From the NCBI GenBank assembly GCA_049698095.1, contig JBAVXA010000183.1, positions 1 through 7,555 on the forward strand: a DNA stretch of 7,555 nucleotides, in the 5' to 3' direction. A program made the position numbers and the translations under genes. Numbering within the stretch: the stretch's first letter is position 1; the number at the start of each line of letters is the position of its first letter. Of this stretch, positions 1 to 5,417 are shown piece after piece. The notes below the pieces were generated by a model. It had not been told where the DNA came from, searched no databases, and saw nothing but the letters and a program-made list of their open reading frames with translations. This DNA is from JBEEJL01 sp049698095 (GTDB lineage Bacteria > Pseudomonadota > Gammaproteobacteria > Burkholderiales > JBEEJL01).

Positions 1-18
1 TTCATTAAAATTAGCCGC

Positions 19-52
19 CAGTCATAAAGCTGTCATATTCTATTTCTATACT
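19..52 (+). promoter_or_regulatory. PhoB-dependent promoter (Pho box plus -10) of the porin gene
   Basis: The sequence at 19-36, CAGTCATAAAGCTGTCAT, matches the E. coli Pho box consensus (two 11-base direct repeats of the CTGTCATA type) at about 16 of 18 positions. The repeats occupy 19-29 and 30-40. A TATACT -10 hexamer lies at 47-52, ten bases after the 18-base box. PhoB-activated promoters use this spacing, with the box replacing the -35. There is no good separate -35. The porin ATG follows at 108, leaving a 5' leader of about 50 bases. The match is read directly from the sequence; control by phosphate starvation through PhoR/PhoB is inferred from it. Confidence 0.82.
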
Positions 53-107
53 AGGCAGAGTAAAGAAAGACTTTGATTTATTTTTTTCAATAAGAGGAAA
101 TATTATT

Positions 108-1229
108 ATGTTTGCAAAAAAAATAGCTTTGCCTGTTGCGCTGTTGCTTACTGCTGCAGCTTCGTTTGCATACGCAGACTCCAGCGAAATAACTTTGTAT
201 GGCCGTATCAATGTGGACGGCGAAAGGGTGAAGTTGGATGCGCCGGTCAGCTCACAAAAGACGCGCCTGTCGAGTAATTCTTCCAACCTCGGCATCAGAG
301 GCTCCGAAAAATTGGGTGGCAATCTCAAAGCCTGGTTTCAAGTCGAGCAGGACCTACGTATCGATGGTGACAACCAACCGGCAGGCTGGGCAACGCGTAA
401 TTCTGCCGTAGGCTTGAGCGGCGATTTCGGCTCGATACTCGCAGGCCGTTGGGATACGCCCTACAAAACATTAGTACTGCGTCTTGATCCATTTGGCGAC
501 ATGGGTATTCCCAGTATGTCGAACTTAATGGGCCAAGCTGCATTTAAAACCGGTTTGACGCAAGACTTCCAGCAGCGGCCGATTAACGCCATTCAATATT
601 GGTCGCCTAATTTTTCTGGCTTTACTGGGCGCGCGCATGTCAGTACAAACGAAGGCACGGGTAACTTCCGTCGTAACTACTCAGCTTCTGCGCAATATGA
701 AAACGGCCCATTTTTTGGAGGTTTAGCTTACGAAAAACATATTGATTCGTTACGCCTGGGCGGCGCAAGCAATCTTGGCGATGATAAAGGTTTGCGTGTC
801 GCGCTCGGCTATCAAGTGCCTACTGCGAACACCAAGCTCGGTATAGTCTATGAAAAATTGACTTATGAATCCGCGCGCAGCGGTGATCTCAAACGTGATG
901 GTATTTGGTTTAGTGTCGATCAACCGATCGCAGGTAATCAGGCCATTTGGCTAACCTATGGCAAGGCAAAATCTTTCGAGGGATCAGGCACGGTGACGAC
1001 TCCCGTACTGGCAAACAATACGCGTCCTGTGAGAGATAACAGCGGCGCAAAAATGTTGAGCCTTGCCTACGATTACAAGTTTTCTAAGCGCACCGATGCC
1101 TATGTTTTCTATACGAAAATTGATAACGAAACCAATGCGTTTTATGATTTCGGCAACATCTCGTATGGTGGCGTACCCAAAGGCGGTGATTTATCCGGCT
1201 TCGGCCTGGGCCTGATCCATCGTTTTTAA
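108..1229 (+). CDS. Outer-membrane general porin, probably phosphate-starvation induced
   Basis: This 373-residue protein has the layout of a betaproteobacterial trimeric general porin (Porin_4 / OM_channels type). A signal peptide with KK, a hydrophobic core and an AYA cleavage site ends at about residue 23. The mature protein opens with EITLYGRINVDGE, the usual first strand. Many alternating aromatic/polar strands follow, with sequences such as GIRGSEKLGGNLKAWFQVEQ and FGSILAGRWDTPYK, which are typical of the family. It ends in GFGLGLIHRF, whose terminal Phe is the BAM insertion signal. Length is normal for the family. The ATG at 108 is preceded by AAGAGGA at 92-98. A PhoB box upstream suggests a PhoE-like role in taking up phosphate or other anions when phosphate is scarce; pore selectivity cannot be read from the sequence. 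No terminator hairpin is evident directly after the stop. Family assignment is secure, substrate is not. Confidence 0.95.
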   Translation: MFAKKIALPVALLLTAAASFAYADSSEITLYGRINVDGERVKLDAPVSSQKTRLSSNSSNLGIRGSEKLGGNLKAWFQVEQDLRIDGDNQPAGWATRNSAVGLSGDFGSILAGRWDTPYKTLVLRLDPFGDMGIPSMSNLMGQAAFKTGLTQDFQQRPINAIQYWSPNFSGFTGRAHVSTNEGTGNFRRNYSASAQYENGPFFGGLAYEKHIDSLRLGGASNLGDDKGLRVALGYQVPTANTKLGIVYEKLTYESARSGDLKRDGIWFSVDQPIAGNQAIWLTYGKAKSFEGSGTVTTPVLANNTRPVRDNSGAKMLSLAYDYKFSKRTDAYVFYTKIDNETNAFYDFGNISYGGVPKGGDLSGFGLGLIHRF

Positions 1230-1251
1230 TCGGTGCGAAAAAAATTCTCCG

Positions 1252-1285
1252 CGGTCATATCACTGTCATATGTTTCCCGTTAAAT
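1252..1285 (+). promoter_or_regulatory. Second Pho box and possible -10, with no intact gene downstream
   Basis: The sequence at 1252-1269, CGGTCATATCACTGTCAT, matches the Pho box consensus at about 16 of 18 positions, as two 11-base repeats at 1252-1262 and 1263-1273. A TTAAAT hexamer at 1280-1285 (4 of 6 matches to TATAAT) starts ten bases after the box, the same geometry as the porin promoter. It begins only 22 bases after the porin stop codon. Nothing downstream on the plus strand looks like a real gene, so the promoter appears orphaned. It may once have served a phosphate gene now lost, or may act on a distal or non-coding transcript. Confidence 0.68.
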
Positions 1286-1365
1286 GAAACCAGCAAGTAA
1301 AGAAATAAGGGGCCAGGCTCAATATATTTTTCTCGCTGAAGAAATAGCTGCTCATCACGGCGCAC

Positions 1366-1393
1366 CGCCCACTCTTTCGTCTACGGAGTGGCG
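1366..1393. repeat. Imperfect inverted repeat (hairpin)
   Basis: CGCCCACTC at 1366-1374 and GAGTGGCG at 1386-1393 can pair with one bulged C around an 11-base loop. Flanking GCG and CGC could extend the stem across an internal loop. It has no T-run on either side, so it is not a standard terminator. It could be a REP-like element or part of the end of a mobile sequence, but only one copy is in view. Confidence 0.4.
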
Positions 1394-1404
1394 TAACGCA
1401 GGCG

Positions 1405-1436
1405 AAAAAAATGCCGCCCTGTTTCCAGAGCGGCAT
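1405..1436 (-). terminator. Intrinsic terminator, minus strand, 3' of the sorting-tail relic
   Basis: ATGCCGC at 1411-1417 pairs with GCGGCAT at 1430-1436. After one mismatch, three more pairs (1419-1421 with 1426-1428) close a four-base loop. Seven A residues at 1405-1411 become a T-run immediately 3' of the stem on the minus strand. This is a textbook rho-independent terminator for leftward transcription. It lies 27 bases beyond the stop codon at 1463, so it most likely served the relic gene and may now also end livF transcripts. Confidence 0.8.
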
Positions 1437-1462
1437 CAAAGGAGCATTTCGCAGAAAGACGA

Positions 1463-1585
1463 TTAGTGTTTTTTTCTACGCCGGCGCAATAGCATCAGCA
1501 CGCCGGCAAGCAGCGCAGGCAGGGTCGGGTCAATCGGTCCTTTGCCTGAACCGATGGCGCATCCTGGGCCAGTAAAAACAATAAG
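1463..1585 (-). pseudogene. C-terminal fragment with a JDVT-CTERM-like protein-sorting tail
   Basis: Reading leftward, this open fragment of 40 codons ends at TAA 1463-1465. It has no start codon, and an in-frame stop lies directly upstream at 1586-1588. Its order of elements is a Gly-Cys pair (GPGC), a short Gly/Ser-rich spacer, DPTLP, a hydrophobic segment (ALLAGVLMLL) and a basic end (RRRRKKH). As I recall it, JDVT-CTERM tails have this arrangement: a Cys, the DPTLP motif, one transmembrane helix and an Arg cluster. They are processed by a dedicated CPBP-type intramembrane protease, and the tail normally closes a long exported protein. Here the rest of the gene is missing or out of frame, so it is called a pseudogene. 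A sequencing frameshift at the five-base A-run at 1574-1578 could instead have broken a longer gene. The motif is clear; family membership is from memory. Confidence 0.6.
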
Positions 1586-1746
1586 TTATAAATCGCGGAA
1601 AATTGGTAATTCTGAATTTCGAACCAGTAGGCCAGATCCGCGACGTCACGCGGAACGGGAAGCTTGCAGACTTTGCGATAGGTCCGATTTCCGGATTGTC
1701 CTGTAAAGGTACCAGCGGGCAGCGGGCAGTGCGGCGACCCGCCGCA
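1586..1746 (-). pseudogene. Possible out-of-frame upstream part of the sorting-tail gene
   Basis: In a different minus-strand frame from the sorting tail, this stretch has no stop codon. It reads like protein, with three Cys (CGGSPHC and later VCKLPVPRD) followed by an aromatic-rich run (DLAYWFEIQNYQF). The frame stays open past 1802 into livF sequence and closes at TGA 1495-1497, but has no convincing start codon or ribosome site. If joined to the tail by a frameshift near 1574-1578, it would place a Cys-containing region just before the tail. I do not recognise the fold. Chance openness is quite possible. Confidence 0.3.
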
Positions 1747-1802
1747 TCGACTGGATGAGGCTGATGGGAAATGGTATGGGGGGCTATCTCGCAGCTTAAT
1801 TT

Positions 1803-2546
1803 CTAAGCCAGATCGAGATATTTCCCTGAAGACAGGCCGAGGTAGGTTTCGACAACTTTGGTATTGCTTTTGAGCTCCGCGCTGCTGCCCTGAAGCGAGA
1901 TTTCGCCGGTCTCGAGCACATAGCCGTAGTCGGCGACTTGCAGCGCGGCGTGGGCGTTTTGTTCGACCAGCAGGATCGACACGCCATTGGCGCGCAGTTG
2001 CGCGAACGAATGGAAAATTTCCTTGACGATCAGCGGCGCGAGACCGAGCGAGGGCTCGTCGAGCAACAGCAGTTTCGGTTGCGCCATCAGCGCGCGTCCG
2101 AGCGCGAGCATTTGCCGTTCGCCGCCGGAAAGCGTATTGGCCAATTGCGCGGCGCGTTCTTTCAGACGCGGAAACAACGCATAAATTTCTGTCAGGCTTT
2201 GCGCGATGCTTTTGTCACCCTTGCGATAGCGATGGTAAGCGCCGAGCATCAGGTTGTCCGCCACATTCATTTCGCCGAACAGTTCGCGTTTTTCCGGCAC
2301 CAGCGACAAGCCCAATCCGACGCGGTCCTCGGTCGGCGTGTCGGCCAGCGAAGTGCCGGAATAAACCGCGTCGCCGCTGGAGGGCAGCAGTCCCGCCAGC
2401 GCCAACAGCAAAGTGCTTTTGCCAGCGCCGTTCGGGCCGATGACGGTGACGATCTGTCCTTGCGCCACCACGAGCGATAGCTTGTGGACGGCTTCGACCT
2501 TGCCGTAGCTCACGCACAGATTTTTTACGCTCAGCAGCGCGCTCAC
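1803..2546 (-). CDS. livF: Branched-chain amino acid ABC transporter ATP-binding protein LivF
   Basis: This 247-residue ATPase is one of the two nucleotide-binding subunits of a Liv/HAAT importer, acting on the cytoplasmic face. Walker A GPNGAGKST is at residues 37-45. The Q-loop region reads LVPEKRELF (about 82-90), the LivF form. The signature LSGGERQ is at 139-145, Walker B LLLLDEP at 159-165, and the switch region LVEQN at 193-197, where LivF proteins typically carry Gln in place of His. Length is close to the usual 233-250. The start is GTG at 2546, chosen because it overlaps the TGA of the preceding livM-livG gene by 4 bases and has GGGAGG at 2553-2558 with a 6-base gap. It is the last gene of the operon. 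Ligand specificity does not reside in this subunit. Confidence 0.96.
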   Translation of the reverse strand: MSALLSVKNLCVSYGKVEAVHKLSLVVAQGQIVTVIGPNGAGKSTLLLALAGLLPSSGDAVYSGTSLADTPTEDRVGLGLSLVPEKRELFGEMNVADNLMLGAYHRYRKGDKSIAQSLTEIYALFPRLKERAAQLANTLSGGERQMLALGRALMAQPKLLLLDEPSLGLAPLIVKEIFHSFAQLRANGVSILLVEQNAHAALQVADYGYVLETGEISLQGSSAELKSNTKVVETYLGLSSGKYLDLA

Positions 2547-4309
2547 GCCACGCCTCCCAGATACGCTTCCTGTACCGCAGGATTCTGCTGCACTTCGTGC
2601 GGTCGGCCTTCAGCGAGTTTCGCACCAAAGCTCATGACGACCAATCGGTCGGCGAGACTCATGACGAATTCCATATCATGTTCCACCATCAGGATAGACA
2701 TACCTTCGGCACGTAATTTACTCAGCAGTTTCGCCAGTGCGACTTTTTCCCGATAACGCAGACCCGCCGCCGGTTCGTCGAGCAAAAGCAAAATCGGATC
2801 GGCGGCGAGGGCGCGCGCGATTTCGAGAATGCGCTGCTTTCCCAGCGGCAGGTTTCCGGCGAGTTCATGCACGTCGGCGCCGAGGCCGACACGCTCGAGC
2901 TGGCGCGCGGCGTTTTGCAGCAGTGCCGCTTCCTCGGCGCGATCCAGCCGAAAACAGGATTTCAGGAATCCGCAACTGCCGCGCTGATAAGCGCCGATGG
3001 CGGTATTTTCCAGGGTGGTCATCTGCGGCAACAGCTTGACGTGTTGAAACGTGCGCGCGATGCCGAGCCCTGCAATCCTGCGCGACGAAAGCGTATCGAT
3101 GCGTTGCCCGCAAAAGCGTATTTCGCCCGACGTCACCGGCGCAACACCGGTGATGAGATTAAACATGGTGGACTTGCCCGCGCCGTTGGGCCCGATCAGT
3201 CCAATCAATTCACCCGCGCCGAGATCGAAACCGATTTTGTTGACCGCAATTAATCCGCCGAAGCGCTTTTCCACCGTATTTACTTGCAGAAGAACATCGC
3301 TGCCCGTCGGTTTGGCGCGCCGGGGCAGCTCTGCCGCGGGCTTGATTTGAAGCGGTGCGGCGGGAAAATATTTCGCCGTGAGCTTCACCAGATAAGGCCA
3401 CAGTCCTTCACGCGCGTTCTGCAGCAGCAGCACAATCAGCACGCCGAAAACCACCAGCTCGAAGTTGCCTTCCTGGCCGAGCAATTTAGGCAGCACGCTT
3501 TGCAGGCTGTGTTTAAGGAGGGTAATCAGCGCAGCGCCCAACACGGCACCCCACACATAGCCTGCACCGCCGACGACAGCCATGAACAAAAACTCGACGC
3601 CCCAGTTCAGGCTGAACGAAGTCGGATTCACATAGCGCTGGAAGTGCGCATAGAGCCAGCCGGAGATCGCGGCGAGAAAGGCGGCGAAGAGAAACACGGA
3701 GATTTTCATGCGCGCCGTATCGACGCCGAAGCTTTCCGCCATCATGCCGCGACCTTTCAGCGCGCGGATGGCGCGACCGCTGCGCGAGTCGAGCAGGTTG
3801 AGCGAAATCCAAACCGACGCCATGACGGCCAGCCAGATCAGCCAATAGAAGCTACGCTCGCTTTTTATTTCCATGCCGAATATTTTCAGCGCGGGGATAT
3901 TGCCGAAGCCGGTAAACAAGCCGAGCGCCTCGGAATTGCCGAACAGGTAATACAGGCTCATACCCCAGGCAATCGTGGCGACGGGCAGATAATGGCCGCT
4001 CATGCGCAGGGTGATAAAGCCGAGCACATACGCCACCGCCAGCGTGATCAACACGCCGGCAATCAGCCCCATCCACGGCGACTGGGCATACTGCGTCGTC
4101 AGCAATCCGCTGGCGTAGGCAGCGAGGCCGACAAACGCGGCCTGCCCGAACGACACCTGGCCCGCGACACCGGTGAGCAGCACGATTCCGAGTGCGACGA
4201 TTGAATACAGGCCGATGTAGTTCAGCAGCGTGATATGAAATGCGGGCAACACAAACGGCGCGACCGCCAATACGGCGGCGAGAATGACATAGCGCTTTTG
4301 CAGAATCAT
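2543..4309 (-). CDS. livM-livG: Fused LivM permease - LivG ATPase of a branched-chain amino acid type ABC importer
   Basis: One 588-residue chain joins a membrane permease to an ATPase. Residues about 1-310 are LivM: hydrophobic segments, the family stretch TGVAGQVSFGQAAFVGLAAY, and a coupling loop with SGRAIRALKGRGMMAESFGVD around 177-197. A linker of about 30 residues follows. LivG begins near 338: Walker A GPNGAGKST at 373-381, Q-loop RTFQ with Gln 422, signature LPLGKQR at 487-493, Walker B LLLLDEP at 507-513 and H-loop VEHD with His 544. The signature departs from the usual LSYGQ/LSGGQ form. The start is ATG at 4309, overlapping the livH stop (ATGA), with GAGGAGG at 4314-4320 four bases upstream; an earlier in-frame start at 4348 would overlap livH by 43 bases and is rejected. 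LivM-LivG fusions are known in Proteobacteria. No frameshift or stop interrupts the fusion. Confidence 0.95.
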   Translation of the reverse strand: MILQKRYVILAAVLAVAPFVLPAFHITLLNYIGLYSIVALGIVLLTGVAGQVSFGQAAFVGLAAYASGLLTTQYAQSPWMGLIAGVLITLAVAYVLGFITLRMSGHYLPVATIAWGMSLYYLFGNSEALGLFTGFGNIPALKIFGMEIKSERSFYWLIWLAVMASVWISLNLLDSRSGRAIRALKGRGMMAESFGVDTARMKISVFLFAAFLAAISGWLYAHFQRYVNPTSFSLNWGVEFLFMAVVGGAGYVWGAVLGAALITLLKHSLQSVLPKLLGQEGNFELVVFGVLIVLLLQNAREGLWPYLVKLTAKYFPAAPLQIKPAAELPRRAKPTGSDVLLQVNTVEKRFGGLIAVNKIGFDLGAGELIGLIGPNGAGKSTMFNLITGVAPVTSGEIRFCGQRIDTLSSRRIAGLGIARTFQHVKLLPQMTTLENTAIGAYQRGSCGFLKSCFRLDRAEEAALLQNAARQLERVGLGADVHELAGNLPLGKQRILEIARALAADPILLLLDEPAAGLRYREKVALAKLLSKLRAEGMSILMVEHDMEFVMSLADRLVVMSFGAKLAEGRPHEVQQNPAVQEAYLGGVA

Positions 4310-5343
4310 TCGTCCTCCTCGACATGGTGCGAGGTGAACGAGCGCCACAGCAGAACTGGAATGATTGCAGTGAACACGATCACTTCTTTATAGGCGCTGG
4401 CCCAGAATGACGAGAACGACTCGAGCATGCCGACCAGAATCGCGCCCCCTGCCGCAATCGGGTAACTCACCAGACCGCCGATGATGGCGCCGACGAACCC
4501 CTTGAGGCCGATGAGAAAACCGGAATCGTAATAGATGGTCGTGATGGGACCGATGAGCAAACCTGATACGGTGCCGATTAGGGCGGCGAGGGTAAAGCTT
4601 GCGCGCCCGGAGACCACGGCGCTGATGCCGACCAGATGCGCGCCTTTACGGTTAATTGCCGTTGCACGCAAGGCTTTGCCGTATAGTGTTTTTTCAAAGC
4701 CGAGATACAGCCCGCCGATGAGCAGTGCGCTGGCGCCGAGTACCCAAAGGCTTTGTCCGCTGATGCGCATCACGCCGAGTTCGAACGAAGCGTCGCTGAA
4801 CGGCGGCGTGCGCACGCCTTCGGGACCGAAGAAAATCAGGCCGATGCCGGTCAATGCCAGATGCAGCGCGACCGATGCAATCAGCAATACCAGTACCGAC
4901 GCTTCCGCCATCGGTTCGTAGGCCAGCCGATAAAGGATCGGGCCAAGCGGAACGACCAACAATAAGGTGAGCAGGACCTGCAGCGCCAGATGTAATTTCA
5001 TCGGCGCGGTAAAAATGGTGACCAACGCGAGAGCAGTGGGCAATAATAAAAATTGCCCTAAGACTTTCGGCAGCGATTTATATTGGTTATGTTTAACTGC
5101 GGAATAAAATTCTTTCAACGCCACAAACGCGCCGCCACCAACCAGCAACCACACCGTGCCGGGGACTTTGCCCAATTGCAAAGTCGCAAGCGTTAACGCG
5201 GCGAAACTGACGAATTCGCCTTGCGGAATAAAAATGACACGCGTAACGGTGAACACCAACACCAAGGACAAGGCCAGCAACGCATACACCGCGCCGTTAG
5301 TGATGCCGTCTTGTGTCAGGAGTAGTGCAATTTCTGCATTCAT
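4306..5343 (-). CDS. livH: Branched-chain amino acid type ABC transporter permease LivH (extended form)
   Basis: This 345-residue inner-membrane permease would pair with the LivM half of the next gene to form the channel. The N-terminus (ALLLTQDGITNGAVYALLAL, residues 6-25) and the IPQGEF motif at 39-44 are characteristic of LivH. The ATPase-coupling loop lies near TLYGKALRATAINRKGAHLVG (219-239). Typical LivH is about 290-310 residues. The extra length falls around residues 73-125, with a short polar loop (KEFYSAVKHNQYKS) and added hydrophobic sequence, an arrangement I associate with systems that also carry a LivM-LivG fusion. The ATG at 5343 has no strong Shine-Dalgarno close by, only A-rich sequence, with AGGTAG further upstream. 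A terminator-like hairpin sits between livK and this gene, so expression may be set below that of livK. The C-terminus ends in acidic VEEDE, encoded over the next gene's ribosome site. Confidence 0.94.
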   Translation of the reverse strand: MNAEIALLLTQDGITNGAVYALLALSLVLVFTVTRVIFIPQGEFVSFAALTLATLQLGKVPGTVWLLVGGGAFVALKEFYSAVKHNQYKSLPKVLGQFLLLPTALALVTIFTAPMKLHLALQVLLTLLLVVPLGPILYRLAYEPMAEASVLVLLIASVALHLALTGIGLIFFGPEGVRTPPFSDASFELGVMRISGQSLWVLGASALLIGGLYLGFEKTLYGKALRATAINRKGAHLVGISAVVSGRASFTLAALIGTVSGLLIGPITTIYYDSGFLIGLKGFVGAIIGGLVSYPIAAGGAILVGMLESFSSFWASAYKEVIVFTAIIPVLLWRSFTSHHVEEDE

Positions 5344-5364
5344 GGATTGTTTTTTTCTACCTGT

Positions 5365-5397
5365 AAAAAAGGGTAGGGGTCTCGCGACGCCTACCCT
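5365..5397 (-). terminator. Intrinsic terminator/attenuator between livK and livH
   Basis: AGGGTAGG and CCTACCCT (5370-5377 and 5390-5397) form an 8-base stem. After one mismatch, GTC and GAC (5379-5381 with 5386-5388) continue it and close a tetraloop that reads GCGA on the minus strand, a stable GNRA loop. On the minus strand the stem is followed by a T-run (5370 down to 5365). It lies 20 bases beyond the livK stop and 22 bases before the livH start. In binding-protein transporters such a hairpin commonly lets the binding protein be made in excess over the membrane parts. Confidence 0.82.
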
Positions 5398-5417
5398 AAC
5401 TCATTTATTTTATTGAA

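Larger units (their letters stand above)
1230..1802. other. Intergenic interval without an intact gene
   Basis: This stretch of about 570 bases lies between the convergent porin and livF genes. It holds the second Pho box (1252-1285), a GGGGCCAGGCTC-type sequence (about 1306-1332), an imperfect hairpin (1366-1393), a minus-strand terminator (1405-1436) and the relic of a minus-strand gene ending at 1463. The rest, roughly 1747-1802, shows nothing recognisable. There is no clear hairpin-plus-T-run terminator immediately after livF. A GC-rich palindrome at 1731-1745 (GCGGC arms, 5-base loop) could stall transcription but lacks a T-run. Confidence 0.7.

Noticed and set aside
1284..1466. Plus-strand open frame of 60 codons after the porin
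   Set aside because: Its ATG lies inside the probable -10 of the second Pho promoter, it has no ribosome site, it runs through the minus-strand terminator hairpin, and its composition is not protein-like.
1714..1727. Tandem AGCGGGC AGCGGGC
   Set aside because: Two copies of a 7-base unit are too short to call a functional repeat or an array; probably slippage or chance.
1938..2480. Plus-strand open frame of 180 codons opposite livF
   Set aside because: Shadow of the livF gene, whose Walker and signature motifs are intact on the other strand.
3284..4204. Long plus-strand open frame (306 codons) opposite livM-livG
   Set aside because: It is antisense to a secure coding sequence, and is rich in His, Gln, Arg and Ala as expected of a shadow frame in GC-rich DNA.
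4310..4348. Longer N-terminus for the LivM-LivG protein starting at 4348
   Set aside because: It would overlap livH by 43 bases with non-hydrophobic sequence; ATG 4309 has a strong GAGGAGG site and the usual ATGA overlap.
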